From Terriglobus sp. (GTDB lineage: Bacteria > Acidobacteriota > Terriglobia > Terriglobales > Acidobacteriaceae), in NCBI GenBank assembly GCA_023265355.1, contig JAHFTZ010000169.1, positions 1-5,959 of the forward strand: 5,959 nucleotides of DNA. Direction: 5' to 3'. The position numbers were made by a program, and so were the translations under genes. Shown piece after piece: positions 1 through 5,809 of the stretch. Each line of letters opens with the position of its first letter. The stretch's first letter is position 1. Under the pieces are notes generated by a model. It had not been told where the DNA came from. It ran no database searches and worked only from the letters and a program-made list of their open reading frames with translations.

Positions 1-47
1 CTACCGTGCGAGCGCATGTCGATTTTTAATGCCTTCTCGAAATGTCG

Positions 48-91
48 CGATTAGGGGGAACAGACCGAAGAAGATCTGTCCCCTCTAATCG
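48..91. repeat. Long imperfect inverted repeat (17-bp arms, 10-base loop)
   Basis: The arms are 48-64 and 75-91 and match at 15 of 17 positions; each of the two mismatches is a G-U wobble on one RNA strand. The loop (65-74) is purine-rich. The element lies 17 bases past the stop of the minus-strand esterase, so it could end that transcript. Neither side carries the run of T expected of a classical intrinsic terminator. The core, GGGRACAGA against TCTGTYCCC, resembles REP-like palindromes scattered through many genomes; that resemblance is from memory. A terminator, a mobile palindrome or a repeat used as a terminator are all possible. Confidence 0.65.
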
Positions 92-108
92 ATCCTTCGT
101 GCGATTTG

Positions 109-1257
109 TCACTTCAATGGACTTGCGTCTATCTGCTGAATAACTAAGGGAGCAAAGAGCTGTGTGAAATGCGTAGTGGGATGAATCGGATCTGCAAACT
201 CGAAATCCTGAGCCGCATTTGGTGCAGTCAAAGTCTGCGGTGAACAGAAGAGGGAGTCAGAGAAGGTCGTAGGGTTATCTAAATGAAGCCGCTTGGCCCT
301 TGCGATCTCAGCCTGAGCATCGCAGGCGGTTCCGGTATTGGATACCTGGAACCCGAGCTCTTTGAAGTTCTTGACGGTATTCTCTACAAAGGTAAAGAGA
401 TCGATCAGGATCACTTGATCAAGTAAACCTTGTTGTTGAAGAGTTTGCTGAAGAGTCGCATTGAAAAGCTGGCAGATTTGCGTGAGACTCGCACCATGGT
501 CTGCGGTGGCCACGCCTTGAGGGGTTACTCCCAGGTCAGGCATATTCACCAGCACGATGCGCGTGGCTCCGTTCGCCTTCAGGGTCTGAACGAGATTTCC
601 CAAATCGATAGCGGCCTGCATGATGGCCGCCACGGCAGCCTGTTGCGCCGCAGCGGTACCTGCGGTCTGGGCTGCCTCAAGGTTCACCAGAACATCGTTC
701 GCGCCACCTTGTAGAAAGATGATCTGGTTGGACGTGAATCTCTTATGCACTTTCAAATAGGTTTGGATTTGTTCGGCCACAGGAACCGTCGTGGACAAAG
801 CAAAATTGGCGTTTCGGGTTCCCTCTGCCGCATGACCCGGTCCCGGCTGTAATGTCACACGAGCGCCACCCTGTGCATAGCAGAGCCCGGTGGTCGGAAT
901 CAACGGGATACCGAAGCCGCCGAGCGCCGCCGGTTCGAGAAGACTTCCGTAATGCTCAGCGACAAGTTGAGGGAAGATTTCAGTTGGATTCGTAGAATAC
1001 TTGCCGCCGCCAAAAAAGATCGTGGCAAAGGGAGAGTAAGTGCCGCAGTCCAACAGGCTATCGCCAAAGGCCACGAACTGGATTTTGGTATGTTGCTCGG
1101 CATTCTCGGAGATATTGCTGGATTGGGCTGTAAGTAGAGGCTCCAAACTGAATAGGGCGATGGCTGCGATGGAAAGCAGGCGCATAAAACCGTTGAGCAT
1201 GCTGCCCGACCTTGGGCGTAGTCCAGAACTACTCGGATTTTGCTGGTGGTTCATCAT
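109..1257 (-). CDS. Secreted SGNH/GDSL-family esterase or lipase
   Basis: This 382-residue protein is predicted to be an exported serine hydrolase acting on ester bonds (lipids, acylated sugars or similar); the substrate cannot be read from the sequence. The SGNH blocks appear in order: block I FGDS with nucleophile Ser67, a block II glycine in YAQGGAR (about 130), block III GGAND with Asn187, and block V DPIH with Asp356 and His359. Residues 25-45 form a hydrophobic segment ending in LLTAQ, a likely signal peptide with an unusually long polar n-region. The length and the YAQGGAR block fit the long GDSL lipases rather than the short TesA type. Two ATG codons are adjacent (1257 and 1254). AGGAG lies 3 bases before the first and 6 before the second, so the second may be the true start, giving 381 residues. 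The gene diverges from the prepilin peptidase and has no obvious partner. Confidence 0.88.
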   Translation of the reverse strand: MMNHQQNPSSSGLRPRSGSMLNGFMRLLSIAAIALFSLEPLLTAQSSNISENAEQHTKIQFVAFGDSLLDCGTYSPFATIFFGGGKYSTNPTEIFPQLVAEHYGSLLEPAALGGFGIPLIPTTGLCYAQGGARVTLQPGPGHAAEGTRNANFALSTTVPVAEQIQTYLKVHKRFTSNQIIFLQGGANDVLVNLEAAQTAGTAAAQQAAVAAIMQAAIDLGNLVQTLKANGATRIVLVNMPDLGVTPQGVATADHGASLTQICQLFNATLQQTLQQQGLLDQVILIDLFTFVENTVKNFKELGFQVSNTGTACDAQAEIARAKRLHLDNPTTFSDSLFCSPQTLTAPNAAQDFEFADPIHPTTHFTQLFAPLVIQQIDASPLK

Positions 1258-1265
1258 TCTCTCCT

Positions 1266-1278
1266 GGAGGGTTTAATG
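1266..1278 (+). promoter_or_regulatory. Strong ribosome-binding site plus ATG in a frame offset from the peptidase
   Basis: GGAGGG (1266-1271) lies 4 bases before ATG at 1276. This opens a frame that runs into the prepilin peptidase in the wrong register and ends at 1512. It is a better initiation signal than anything in front of the peptidase's own frame, and may mark the original start of that gene before a frame change at the T run at 1354. Against this, ATG 1276 would leave only 18 bases between two divergent start codons, and half of this motif is the complement of the esterase's own AGGAG. It may therefore be coincidental. Confidence 0.3.
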
Positions 1279-1329
1279 TCGCTCCGACGAAATGAACCCG
1301 CCAGCAACTCTTTATTCCAAAAGGACGCC

Positions 1330-1337
1330 ACTATACT
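1330..1337. promoter_or_regulatory. Possible overlapping divergent -10 boxes
   Basis: ACTATACT reads as TATACT on the plus strand (1332-1337) and TATAGT on the minus strand (1335-1330). Both are good matches to a sigma70 -10 box and lie between the divergent esterase and peptidase genes. I see no convincing -35 box at 16-18 bases for either direction. On the plus strand the predicted transcript would begin close to the GTG at 1344, which would make the peptidase nearly leaderless. The call rests on the hexamers alone. Confidence 0.25.
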
Positions 1338-2222
1338 TTGTTTGTGGCGACTCTTTTTTTTGTCCTGGCATTCTTCCTTGGCCTTCTGCTGGGCTCCTTC
1401 CTCAATGTCTGCATTGCGCGATTGCCTCGGTATGAGTCAATCATCTCGCCGCGTTCCCGCTGCGGAAGCTGCGGACATGCGATCCGCTGGTACGACAATA
1501 TTCCTCTGTTGAGTTGCGCCGTACTGAGAGCAAAATGTCGCGACTGCGGCGGCCGGATCTCTCTGGTTTATCCGGCGGTGGAGCTGGTGACTGGAGTGTG
1601 GTTTGCCGTGGCGGTCTATCTGGGCGCGGGAGCGTTGCAGATTGCTACGCTCTGGGCGGCTGGCTTCCTTCTGATCGGGCTGGCGGTGATGGATTGGCAG
1701 ACGCAGCTGCTGCCGGACGGGTTCACGCTAACCGGAATTTTGCTGGGCATGATGCTCGTCTGCACGCGAACGATCTTCCTCGGGCCACATGAGGGAGATG
1801 TTCTGCTGGCCAAGCACCACATCGAGCTGCGAGCGCCCGGTGCCACGCATGATGGCGGAAATATCTTCCTTACCGGATCGGAGAGTCTGATCTACGGCCG
1901 CATGGCGGCGATCGCGGGCGCATTTCTTCTGCTCTTTGCCATTCGCGCGCTCTACAAGCTGGTGCGGAAGCGCGACGGTATGGGTCTGGGGGATGCGAAG
2001 CTGCTGGCGATGATTGCGGCCTTCCTGGGGTTTGCGCCTGCTCTCTTTGCCCTCTTCGTCGGGGTCTGCGCAGCGACCCTTTACGCCGTCGGGCTGCTCC
2101 TGCGAGGCAAGGCAAGCGGTGCCACACGGCTTCCTTTTGGGAGTTTTCTGGCCGTGGGCGGCATGGTGAGCGCCCTGTACGGGCAGGCCGTTGTGGCTTG
2201 GTACACTTCTCTCTTCCGATGA
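1338..2222 (+). CDS. pilD: Prepilin peptidase / N-methyltransferase (PilD/GspO, type A24)
   Basis: This inner-membrane aspartic peptidase cleaves the leader from type IV pilins or type II secretion pseudopilins and, in bifunctional members, methylates the new N-terminus. The 294-residue product has the full family layout: the GSFLNVCIARLP motif in the first membrane helix (19-30); a cytoplasmic zinc-type domain with C42xxC45 and C67xxC70; the first aspartate region MDWQTQLLPD (Asp119/Asp127); GLGDAK with the second catalytic Asp219; and PFGSFLAVG (266-274). Several hydrophobic helices cover the remainder. A polar loop of about 40 residues (147-187) separates the two aspartate regions. The start is uncertain. 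TTG 1338 lies 12 bases after AAGGA and GTG 1344 is the only near alternative; no ATG is available in frame. A frame change at the T run near 1354 is an alternative explanation. No pilin or secretion gene is next to it; the stop overlaps the DUF3224 gene as ATGA. Confidence 0.9.
   Translation: MFVATLFFVLAFFLGLLLGSFLNVCIARLPRYESIISPRSRCGSCGHAIRWYDNIPLLSCAVLRAKCRDCGGRISLVYPAVELVTGVWFAVAVYLGAGALQIATLWAAGFLLIGLAVMDWQTQLLPDGFTLTGILLGMMLVCTRTIFLGPHEGDVLLAKHHIELRAPGATHDGGNIFLTGSESLIYGRMAAIAGAFLLLFAIRALYKLVRKRDGMGLGDAKLLAMIAAFLGFAPALFALFVGVCAATLYAVGLLLRGKASGATRLPFGSFLAVGGMVSALYGQAVVAWYTSLFR
1354..1361 (+). repeat. Run of eight T near the start of the prepilin peptidase
   Basis: T8 lies at about codons 6-8 of the annotated peptidase. 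In the frame opened by ATG 1276 it reads CTC TTT TTT TTG. A one-base backward slip, or one extra T, joins that frame to the peptidase frame just before the conserved first membrane helix. Runs of this length are known sites of sequencing error, polymerase slippage and replication slippage. Which of these applies, if any, cannot be decided from this window. Confidence 0.5.
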
Positions 2223-2680
2223 GAAGTCTTCTGCTCTTCGCTCTGTTCTCCGCCACGCTCTTCGCGCAGGCTTCGAAAGGAAAAACGATGCACGCCACGG
2301 GAAGTTTTGAGGTCAAGCTGACACCCCAGCAGTCCACTTCGGAGACAGAGCCGGACCCGACGCGCGGGCGCATGTCTATCGACAAGCACTTCCACGGCAC
2401 GCTGGAGGGAACCTCTCTCGGCGAGATGCTGACGGGTGGAAATCCCGCCGCAGGCTCCGCCGGATATGTTGCCATTGAGCGAGTGACTGGAACCCTGGAC
2501 GGAAAGACCGGCAGCTTTCTGCTGCAGCACTCGGCGACGATGCATGCGGGGCAGTTTTCGCTTACGATCACGGTGATTCCTGGTTCGGGGACGGGCGATC
2601 TCGTCGGCCTTGCCGGATCGATGAACATCCTTATGGACGGCGGGAAGCACAGCTACACCTTCGACTACACGCTGCCGTAG
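2219..2680 (+). CDS. Exported DUF3224-family protein
   Basis: The product has 153 residues. Residues 1-17 form a short signal peptide (MRSLLLFALFSATLFAQ), with cleavage likely near LFA/QA. The mature part follows the DUF3224 pattern: HATGSFEVK (25-33), a central KHFHGTLEG (56-64), IERVTGTLDGKTGSFLLQH (86-104), PGSGTGDLVGLAG (121-133) and a final YTFDYTLP. The family is thought to be a small beta-barrel; its biochemical role is not established. I chose ATG 2219 over the in-frame upstream TTG 2198 because it overlaps the peptidase stop as ATGA, the usual sign of coupled translation, and because it begins the signal peptide directly. Co-transcription with the peptidase is likely, but a shared function is not shown. 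The family assignment comes from recognising the motifs. Confidence 0.82.
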   Translation: MRSLLLFALFSATLFAQASKGKTMHATGSFEVKLTPQQSTSETEPDPTRGRMSIDKHFHGTLEGTSLGEMLTGGNPAAGSAGYVAIERVTGTLDGKTGSFLLQHSATMHAGQFSLTITVIPGSGTGDLVGLAGSMNILMDGGKHSYTFDYTLP

Positions 2681-2758
2681 CGGCCAGAGTCTTCGAGGCC
2701 GAGGGTGGACACATCAAGCCAAAACTGCGGCGCATCCAAGTTGATGATCGGCCGTTTC

Positions 2759-2786
2759 TTGACACTGACTTGATACGAACTAAAAT
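2759..2786 (+). promoter_or_regulatory. Sigma70-type promoter of the nuo operon
   Basis: TTGACA (2759-2764) is a perfect -35 box. After 16 bases comes TAAAAT (2781-2786), one mismatch from the -10 consensus. Transcription would start near 2793, giving a leader of about 45 bases before nuoA. It lies in the only sizeable gap in front of the complex I genes, which supports the call. I saw no clear operator around it. Confidence 0.72.
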
Positions 2787-2837
2787 CAGACGTGCGGCGT
2801 CAATTCCGGCGCCTCGTCAGCCGATAGCAAGGACCCG

Positions 2838-3245
2838 ATGCAGAGCTACCCCTATCTCTGGAACTATCTTCCGCTTGTGATGCAGGTGCTTGTGGCCGTT
2901 GGCCTTGCAGGCGCATTCGTGGCGATCAGCTTCGTCATTGGCAAGCACAAGCGAAACAAGACCAAGCTCGGAGCCTACGAGTGCGGCATGGATCCCGTGG
3001 GCGATGCGCGCGGACGGTTTTCCGTGCGGTTCTATATGGTGGCAATGCTCTTCATCCTCTTCGACGTGGAAGCGGTCTTTATGCTTCCCTGGGCAGTCAT
3101 CTTTCGCAGGCTTCCAGCGATTACCGGCCAGCGCTTCTTCGGTTTCTGGGAGATGCTGGTTTATCTAGGATTTGTAGCTGTGGGCTTGTTCTACGTTTGG
3201 AAGAAGGGCATTCTGGACTGGGCGGAAGACCGGGGTGACCTGTAA
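2838..3245 (+). CDS. nuoA: NADH-quinone oxidoreductase subunit A (complex I, ND3 homologue)
   Basis: NuoA is a small membrane subunit at the junction of the peripheral and membrane arms of complex I, beside the quinone entry site. The 135-residue protein has three hydrophobic helices (about 11-34, 66-88 and 104-122). The loop between helices 1 and 2 carries YECGMDP (47-53), whose Cys49 corresponds to the conformationally sensitive loop cysteine of mitochondrial ND3. Helix 2 contains FDVEAVF, with the conserved acidic residues Asp76 and Glu78. Length is normal for the family. ATG 2838 follows AAGGA by 4 bases. The gene is first in the operon behind its own promoter, and its stop overlaps the nuoC start as TAATG. 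nuoB, the usual next gene, is not there. Confidence 0.95.
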   Translation: MQSYPYLWNYLPLVMQVLVAVGLAGAFVAISFVIGKHKRNKTKLGAYECGMDPVGDARGRFSVRFYMVAMLFILFDVEAVFMLPWAVIFRRLPAITGQRFFGFWEMLVYLGFVAVGLFYVWKKGILDWAEDRGDL

Positions 3246-3727
3246 TGGCTGAAGCTCTTTTGACTCTCGATGCTGTGCGCGAGGGCATGCCCGCCAACCC
3301 AGCCTTTATGGCTGTGGGTGCTATGGCGACCAAGGCAAAGTTCGATCGCAATGAACTGACGATCACCGTTCCGCGTGAGCAGATCGGAGCTGCGTGCAAG
3401 GCCGTCCAGGCTGCGGGCTACAACTTTTTTGAGACAGTCACTGCGGTGGACTGGTATCCGAACGAGCCGCGTTTTGTGCTGGCGTACCACATCGTTTCGA
3501 TGACGCTGAAAGAACGCATCCGGCTTGCGGTGGAGATCTCCGGTGAGAACCCATCGGTGGATACGATTACGCCCGTTTGGCCGTCTGCAAACTTTTATGA
3601 GCGCGAAGTCTACGACCTCTTCGGCATTCACTTCGCCGGTCATCCCAACCTAACGCGCATTATGATGCCGCTGGATTGGGAAGGTCATCCGCTTCGCAAG
3701 GATTACCCGGTGGAGGGATATCGCTAA
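3245..3727 (+). CDS. nuoC: NADH-quinone oxidoreductase subunit C (30-kDa subunit)
   Basis: NuoC is a peripheral-arm subunit with no redox centre of its own; it packs against NuoD and helps build the quinone-reducing module. The protein has 160 residues. The family signature runs from about 118 to 154: YEREVYDLFGIHF, then GHPNLTRIMMP, then DWEGHPLRKDYP. The N-terminal half holds the expected alpha/beta domain, including FFETVTAVDW (61-70). It is an independent NuoC, not the NuoCD fusion seen in E. coli. The start ATG 3245 overlaps the nuoA stop, with the purine-rich stretch GGGGTGA at 3232-3238 as a probable ribosome-binding site. The end overlaps nuoD as TAATG. Confidence 0.95.
   Translation: MAEALLTLDAVREGMPANPAFMAVGAMATKAKFDRNELTITVPREQIGAACKAVQAAGYNFFETVTAVDWYPNEPRFVLAYHIVSMTLKERIRLAVEISGENPSVDTITPVWPSANFYEREVYDLFGIHFAGHPNLTRIMMPLDWEGHPLRKDYPVEGYR
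3712..3717 (+). promoter_or_regulatory. nuoD: Ribosome-binding site that sets the nuoD start
   Basis: GGAGGG lies 9 bases before ATG 3727 and inside the last codons of nuoC. It favours ATG 3727 over the in-frame TTG at 3676, which would add 17 residues encoded entirely within the conserved C-terminus of nuoC. Confidence 0.7.
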
Positions 3728-5007
3728 TGGCAGTCCTTACAGATCCCTTCGATACACCGGTCCTGAAGGCCCGCGATCCGCAGAACCCTTCCCTGGAGGA
3801 GGTAGCTGCAGACTCTGCGCGAAATAACCAGGATCCTGCTGGAGATCAGACGATGGTCCTGAATATGGGACCGCAGCATCCTTCTACTCATGGCGTTCTG
3901 CGCCTCCTGCTGGAGATCGATGGCGAAGCGGTGATCTCGTGTTCTCCGGACATCGGCTATCTGCACACGGGTATTGAGAAGACCTGCGAGGCGAAGTTCT
4001 ACCAGCAGGTGGTTCCGCTGACGGACCGCATCGACTATCTCTGCCCGATGACGAACAACCTGGCCTACTGCCTGGCGGTCGAGAAGCTTCTGGAGCTTGA
4101 AATTCCAGAACGTGCGCAGACGCTGCGCGTTCTGATGAACGAGCTGACGCGCATCCAATCCCACCTCGTTTGGCTGGGAACGCACGCGATGGATATCGGC
4201 GCGCTCACAGTATTTCTATACTGCTTCCGCGAACGCGAAGAGATTCTGCGCATCTTTGAAGCGATCTCAGGCCAGCGCATGATGACGAGCTACTTCCGCA
4301 TCGGCGGCCTGAGCATGGAACCGCCTATCGATTTCTGGGAGCGGACCCGCAAGTTCCTGAAGATCATGCCCGAGAAGATCAAGCAGTACGAAGATCTGCT
4401 CACGGGAAATCCGATCTGGTTTGGCCGTTTGAAGGGTGTTGGATACCTTTCGCCTGAGGATGCCATTGCGCTGGGAGTGACTGGACCGCCACTGCGCGCT
4501 TCCGGCGTGGACTGGGATCTGCGCCGTGACATGCCTTACTCGGGCTACGAAAAGTACCAGTTCAAGGTGCCAGTTTCGAAGGACGGGGATGTCTGGGCGC
4601 GATATGTCGTCCGCATGGAAGAGATGTACGAGTCGGTCAAGATCTGTGTGCAGGCGATGGATCGCATGCCTGACGGCCGCATTGTGGCGGACGCACCGAA
4701 GATCATTCTTCCCGACCGCGAACAGATGAAGACGCAGATGGAATCCCTAATCCATCACTTTAAGATTGTGACCGAAGGTTTTGCTGTTCCTGCGGGTCAG
4801 GTGTACCAGGCGGTAGAGTCTCCTCGTGGTGAGATGGGATACTACGTTGTGAGCGATGGTACGGCCAAGCCGTATCGTGTGCATATGCGGAACCCCAGCT
4901 ATGCGACACTGCAGGCGCTGGAAACGATGTGCAAAGGTAAGTTGCTGGCCGATGTTGTGGCTGTAATCGGGTCGATCGATATTGTGCTGGGCGAGATCGA
5001 CCGGTAG
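3727..5007 (+). CDS. nuoD: NADH-quinone oxidoreductase subunit D (49-kDa subunit)
   Basis: NuoD forms most of the quinone-binding pocket of complex I and is related to the large subunit of NiFe hydrogenases. The product has 426 residues, a normal length. MGPQHPSTHGVLRL (47-60) supplies the two histidines of the quinone loop, His51 and His55. YLHTGIEK follows at 78-85. By spacing, Tyr104 (in RIDYLCP) and Asp156 (in HAMDIGAL) match the quinone-contacting Tyr87 and the His-partner Asp139 of Thermus Nqo4, so the active site looks intact. The C-terminus has SPRGEMGYYVVSDGTAKPYR (365-384) and ends IDIVLGEIDR, both typical. The first 40 or so residues are polar and poorly conserved in feel. The start ATG 3727 overlaps the nuoC stop; the TAG stop overlaps a GTG that opens the next ORF. 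Confidence 0.96.
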   Translation: MAVLTDPFDTPVLKARDPQNPSLEEVAADSARNNQDPAGDQTMVLNMGPQHPSTHGVLRLLLEIDGEAVISCSPDIGYLHTGIEKTCEAKFYQQVVPLTDRIDYLCPMTNNLAYCLAVEKLLELEIPERAQTLRVLMNELTRIQSHLVWLGTHAMDIGALTVFLYCFREREEILRIFEAISGQRMMTSYFRIGGLSMEPPIDFWERTRKFLKIMPEKIKQYEDLLTGNPIWFGRLKGVGYLSPEDAIALGVTGPPLRASGVDWDLRRDMPYSGYEKYQFKVPVSKDGDVWARYVVRMEEMYESVKICVQAMDRMPDGRIVADAPKIILPDREQMKTQMESLIHHFKIVTEGFAVPAGQVYQAVESPRGEMGYYVVSDGTAKPYRVHMRNPSYATLQALETMCKGKLLADVVAVIGSIDIVLGEIDR

Positions 5008-5303
5008 TGGATGAGAAGTTACACCGCGAGCTTTGGACATCCTGGGCGTCGCTGCTTCGCAGCTATGCTGCAGCCCACGGACTGAACAGCCCACAGCACG
5101 CGGTGGTGGAAGTTTCGGAAGAATGCATTACGGTACGGCACGGGTTGAGGTGGATCAGCTTCACCTCGGCGGCGTACGAGAGCAGTGAAGGGAGTACGTT
5201 TCCCTTCTTTTTGACCGAGAATGGAACCGCCGTTGTAGACGGTCTGGAAGATGAAATGGATTTAGCCGCCGAAAGGCTGGCACGGGAGATCATTGCAGCG
5301 TGA
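5007..5303 (+). CDS. Unidentified 98-residue protein between nuoD and nuoE
   Basis: I do not recognise this protein. It starts at GTG 5007, inside the nuoD stop (TAGTG), and its TGA overlaps the GTG of nuoE (GTGA). That tight fit on both sides is the best evidence that it is translated. The product is soluble, with no signal peptide, membrane helix or metal-binding motif and only one cysteine (Cys40). It has a probable N-terminal amphipathic helix (about 1-24), a strand-rich middle (about 32-54, HAVVEVSEECITVRHGLRWI) and an acidic C-terminal helix (about 80-97). The ribosome-binding site is weak, so it probably depends on ribosomes finishing nuoD. An accessory or assembly factor for complex I is possible from position alone. 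No standard Nuo subunit fits its length and sequence. Confidence 0.75.
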   Translation: MDEKLHRELWTSWASLLRSYAAAHGLNSPQHAVVEVSEECITVRHGLRWISFTSAAYESSEGSTFPFFLTENGTAVVDGLEDEMDLAAERLAREIIAA

Positions 5304-5809
5304 GTGTTATTGCCAACTCGATCTTTTCGCCGGAGACTGCGGCGCGCTTTGACCATTTGGTCACGATCTATCCTGTGCGCCGCTCTGCCCTGGTGCCGAT
5401 GCTGCTCTATGCGCAGGACGAGATCGGCTATGTCTCCGATGCGGTGGTAGCGGAGATCGCACAGCGGCTCGACCTCCTTGAGCTCGATGTACGCGGCGTG
5501 CTGTCGTACTACTCCATGCTGCGAACCAAGCCCGCAGGCAAGTACAACGTGCAGGTCTGCACGAATATCTCTTGCATGCTGGTAGGCGGATACGACCTTC
5601 TGGACCACTGCAAGGCCAAGCTGGGCATCGGCCACAAGGGCGTGACTGCCGATGGTCTGTTCTCGCTCGAAGAAGTGGAGTGCATTGGAGCCTGTTGCTG
5701 GGCACCGGCAATCCAGGTGAACTACGACTTCCACGAGAACGTGACGAATATCAAGATGGACGCCATTCTGGAAGACTATGCCGCCGGACGTGGAAAGGAC
5801 GTGAAGTAA
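5300..5809 (+). CDS. nuoE: NADH-quinone oxidoreductase subunit E (24-kDa, 2Fe-2S)
   Basis: NuoE is part of the NADH dehydrogenase module and has a thioredoxin-like fold carrying the 2Fe-2S cluster N1a. The 169-residue protein has the four expected ligands in the CxxxxC and CxxxC arrangement: Cys87 and Cys92 in VCTNISCML, and Cys128 and Cys132 in ECIGACCWAP. An additional cysteine, Cys133, directly follows the last ligand. The N-terminal helical domain includes ALVPMLLYAQDEIGYVSD (30-47), also typical. The start is GTG 5300, overlapping the previous stop as GTGA; no ATG lies nearby in frame. The stop overlaps the nuoF start as TAATG. Confidence 0.95.
   Translation: MSVIANSIFSPETAARFDHLVTIYPVRRSALVPMLLYAQDEIGYVSDAVVAEIAQRLDLLELDVRGVLSYYSMLRTKPAGKYNVQVCTNISCMLVGGYDLLDHCKAKLGIGHKGVTADGLFSLEEVECIGACCWAPAIQVNYDFHENVTNIKMDAILEDYAAGRGKDVK

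Noticed and set aside
1..29. Possible end of an upstream plus-strand gene (open frame ending in TAA at 27-29)
   Set aside because: Nine codons are too few to support a gene; all other frames through this edge are equally uninformative.
399..423. Four GATC sites in 22 bases, ending in the palindrome CTTGATCAAG
   Set aside because: They lie inside the esterase coding sequence over a stretch rich in Asp and Ile codons, which explains them; no origin-like or regulatory context is visible.
1870..2628. 252-codon open frame on the minus strand
   Set aside because: It is antisense to the peptidase and DUF3224 genes, rich in Arg, Pro and Ser as shadow frames are, and has no motif.
2681..2701. Possible terminator after the DUF3224 gene (CGGCC and GGCCG with an 11-base loop)
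   Set aside because: The stem is only 5 bp, the loop is long and no T run follows.
3676..3726. 17-residue N-terminal extension of nuoD from TTG 3676
   Set aside because: It would lie wholly inside the conserved nuoC C-terminus, while ATG 3727 has a good GGAGGG and the same overlap pattern as its neighbours.
5063..5734. 223-codon open frame on the minus strand
   Set aside because: It lies antisense to the unknown ORF and nuoE, both of which have better support; its sequence has no recognisable domain and looks like a GC-rich shadow.
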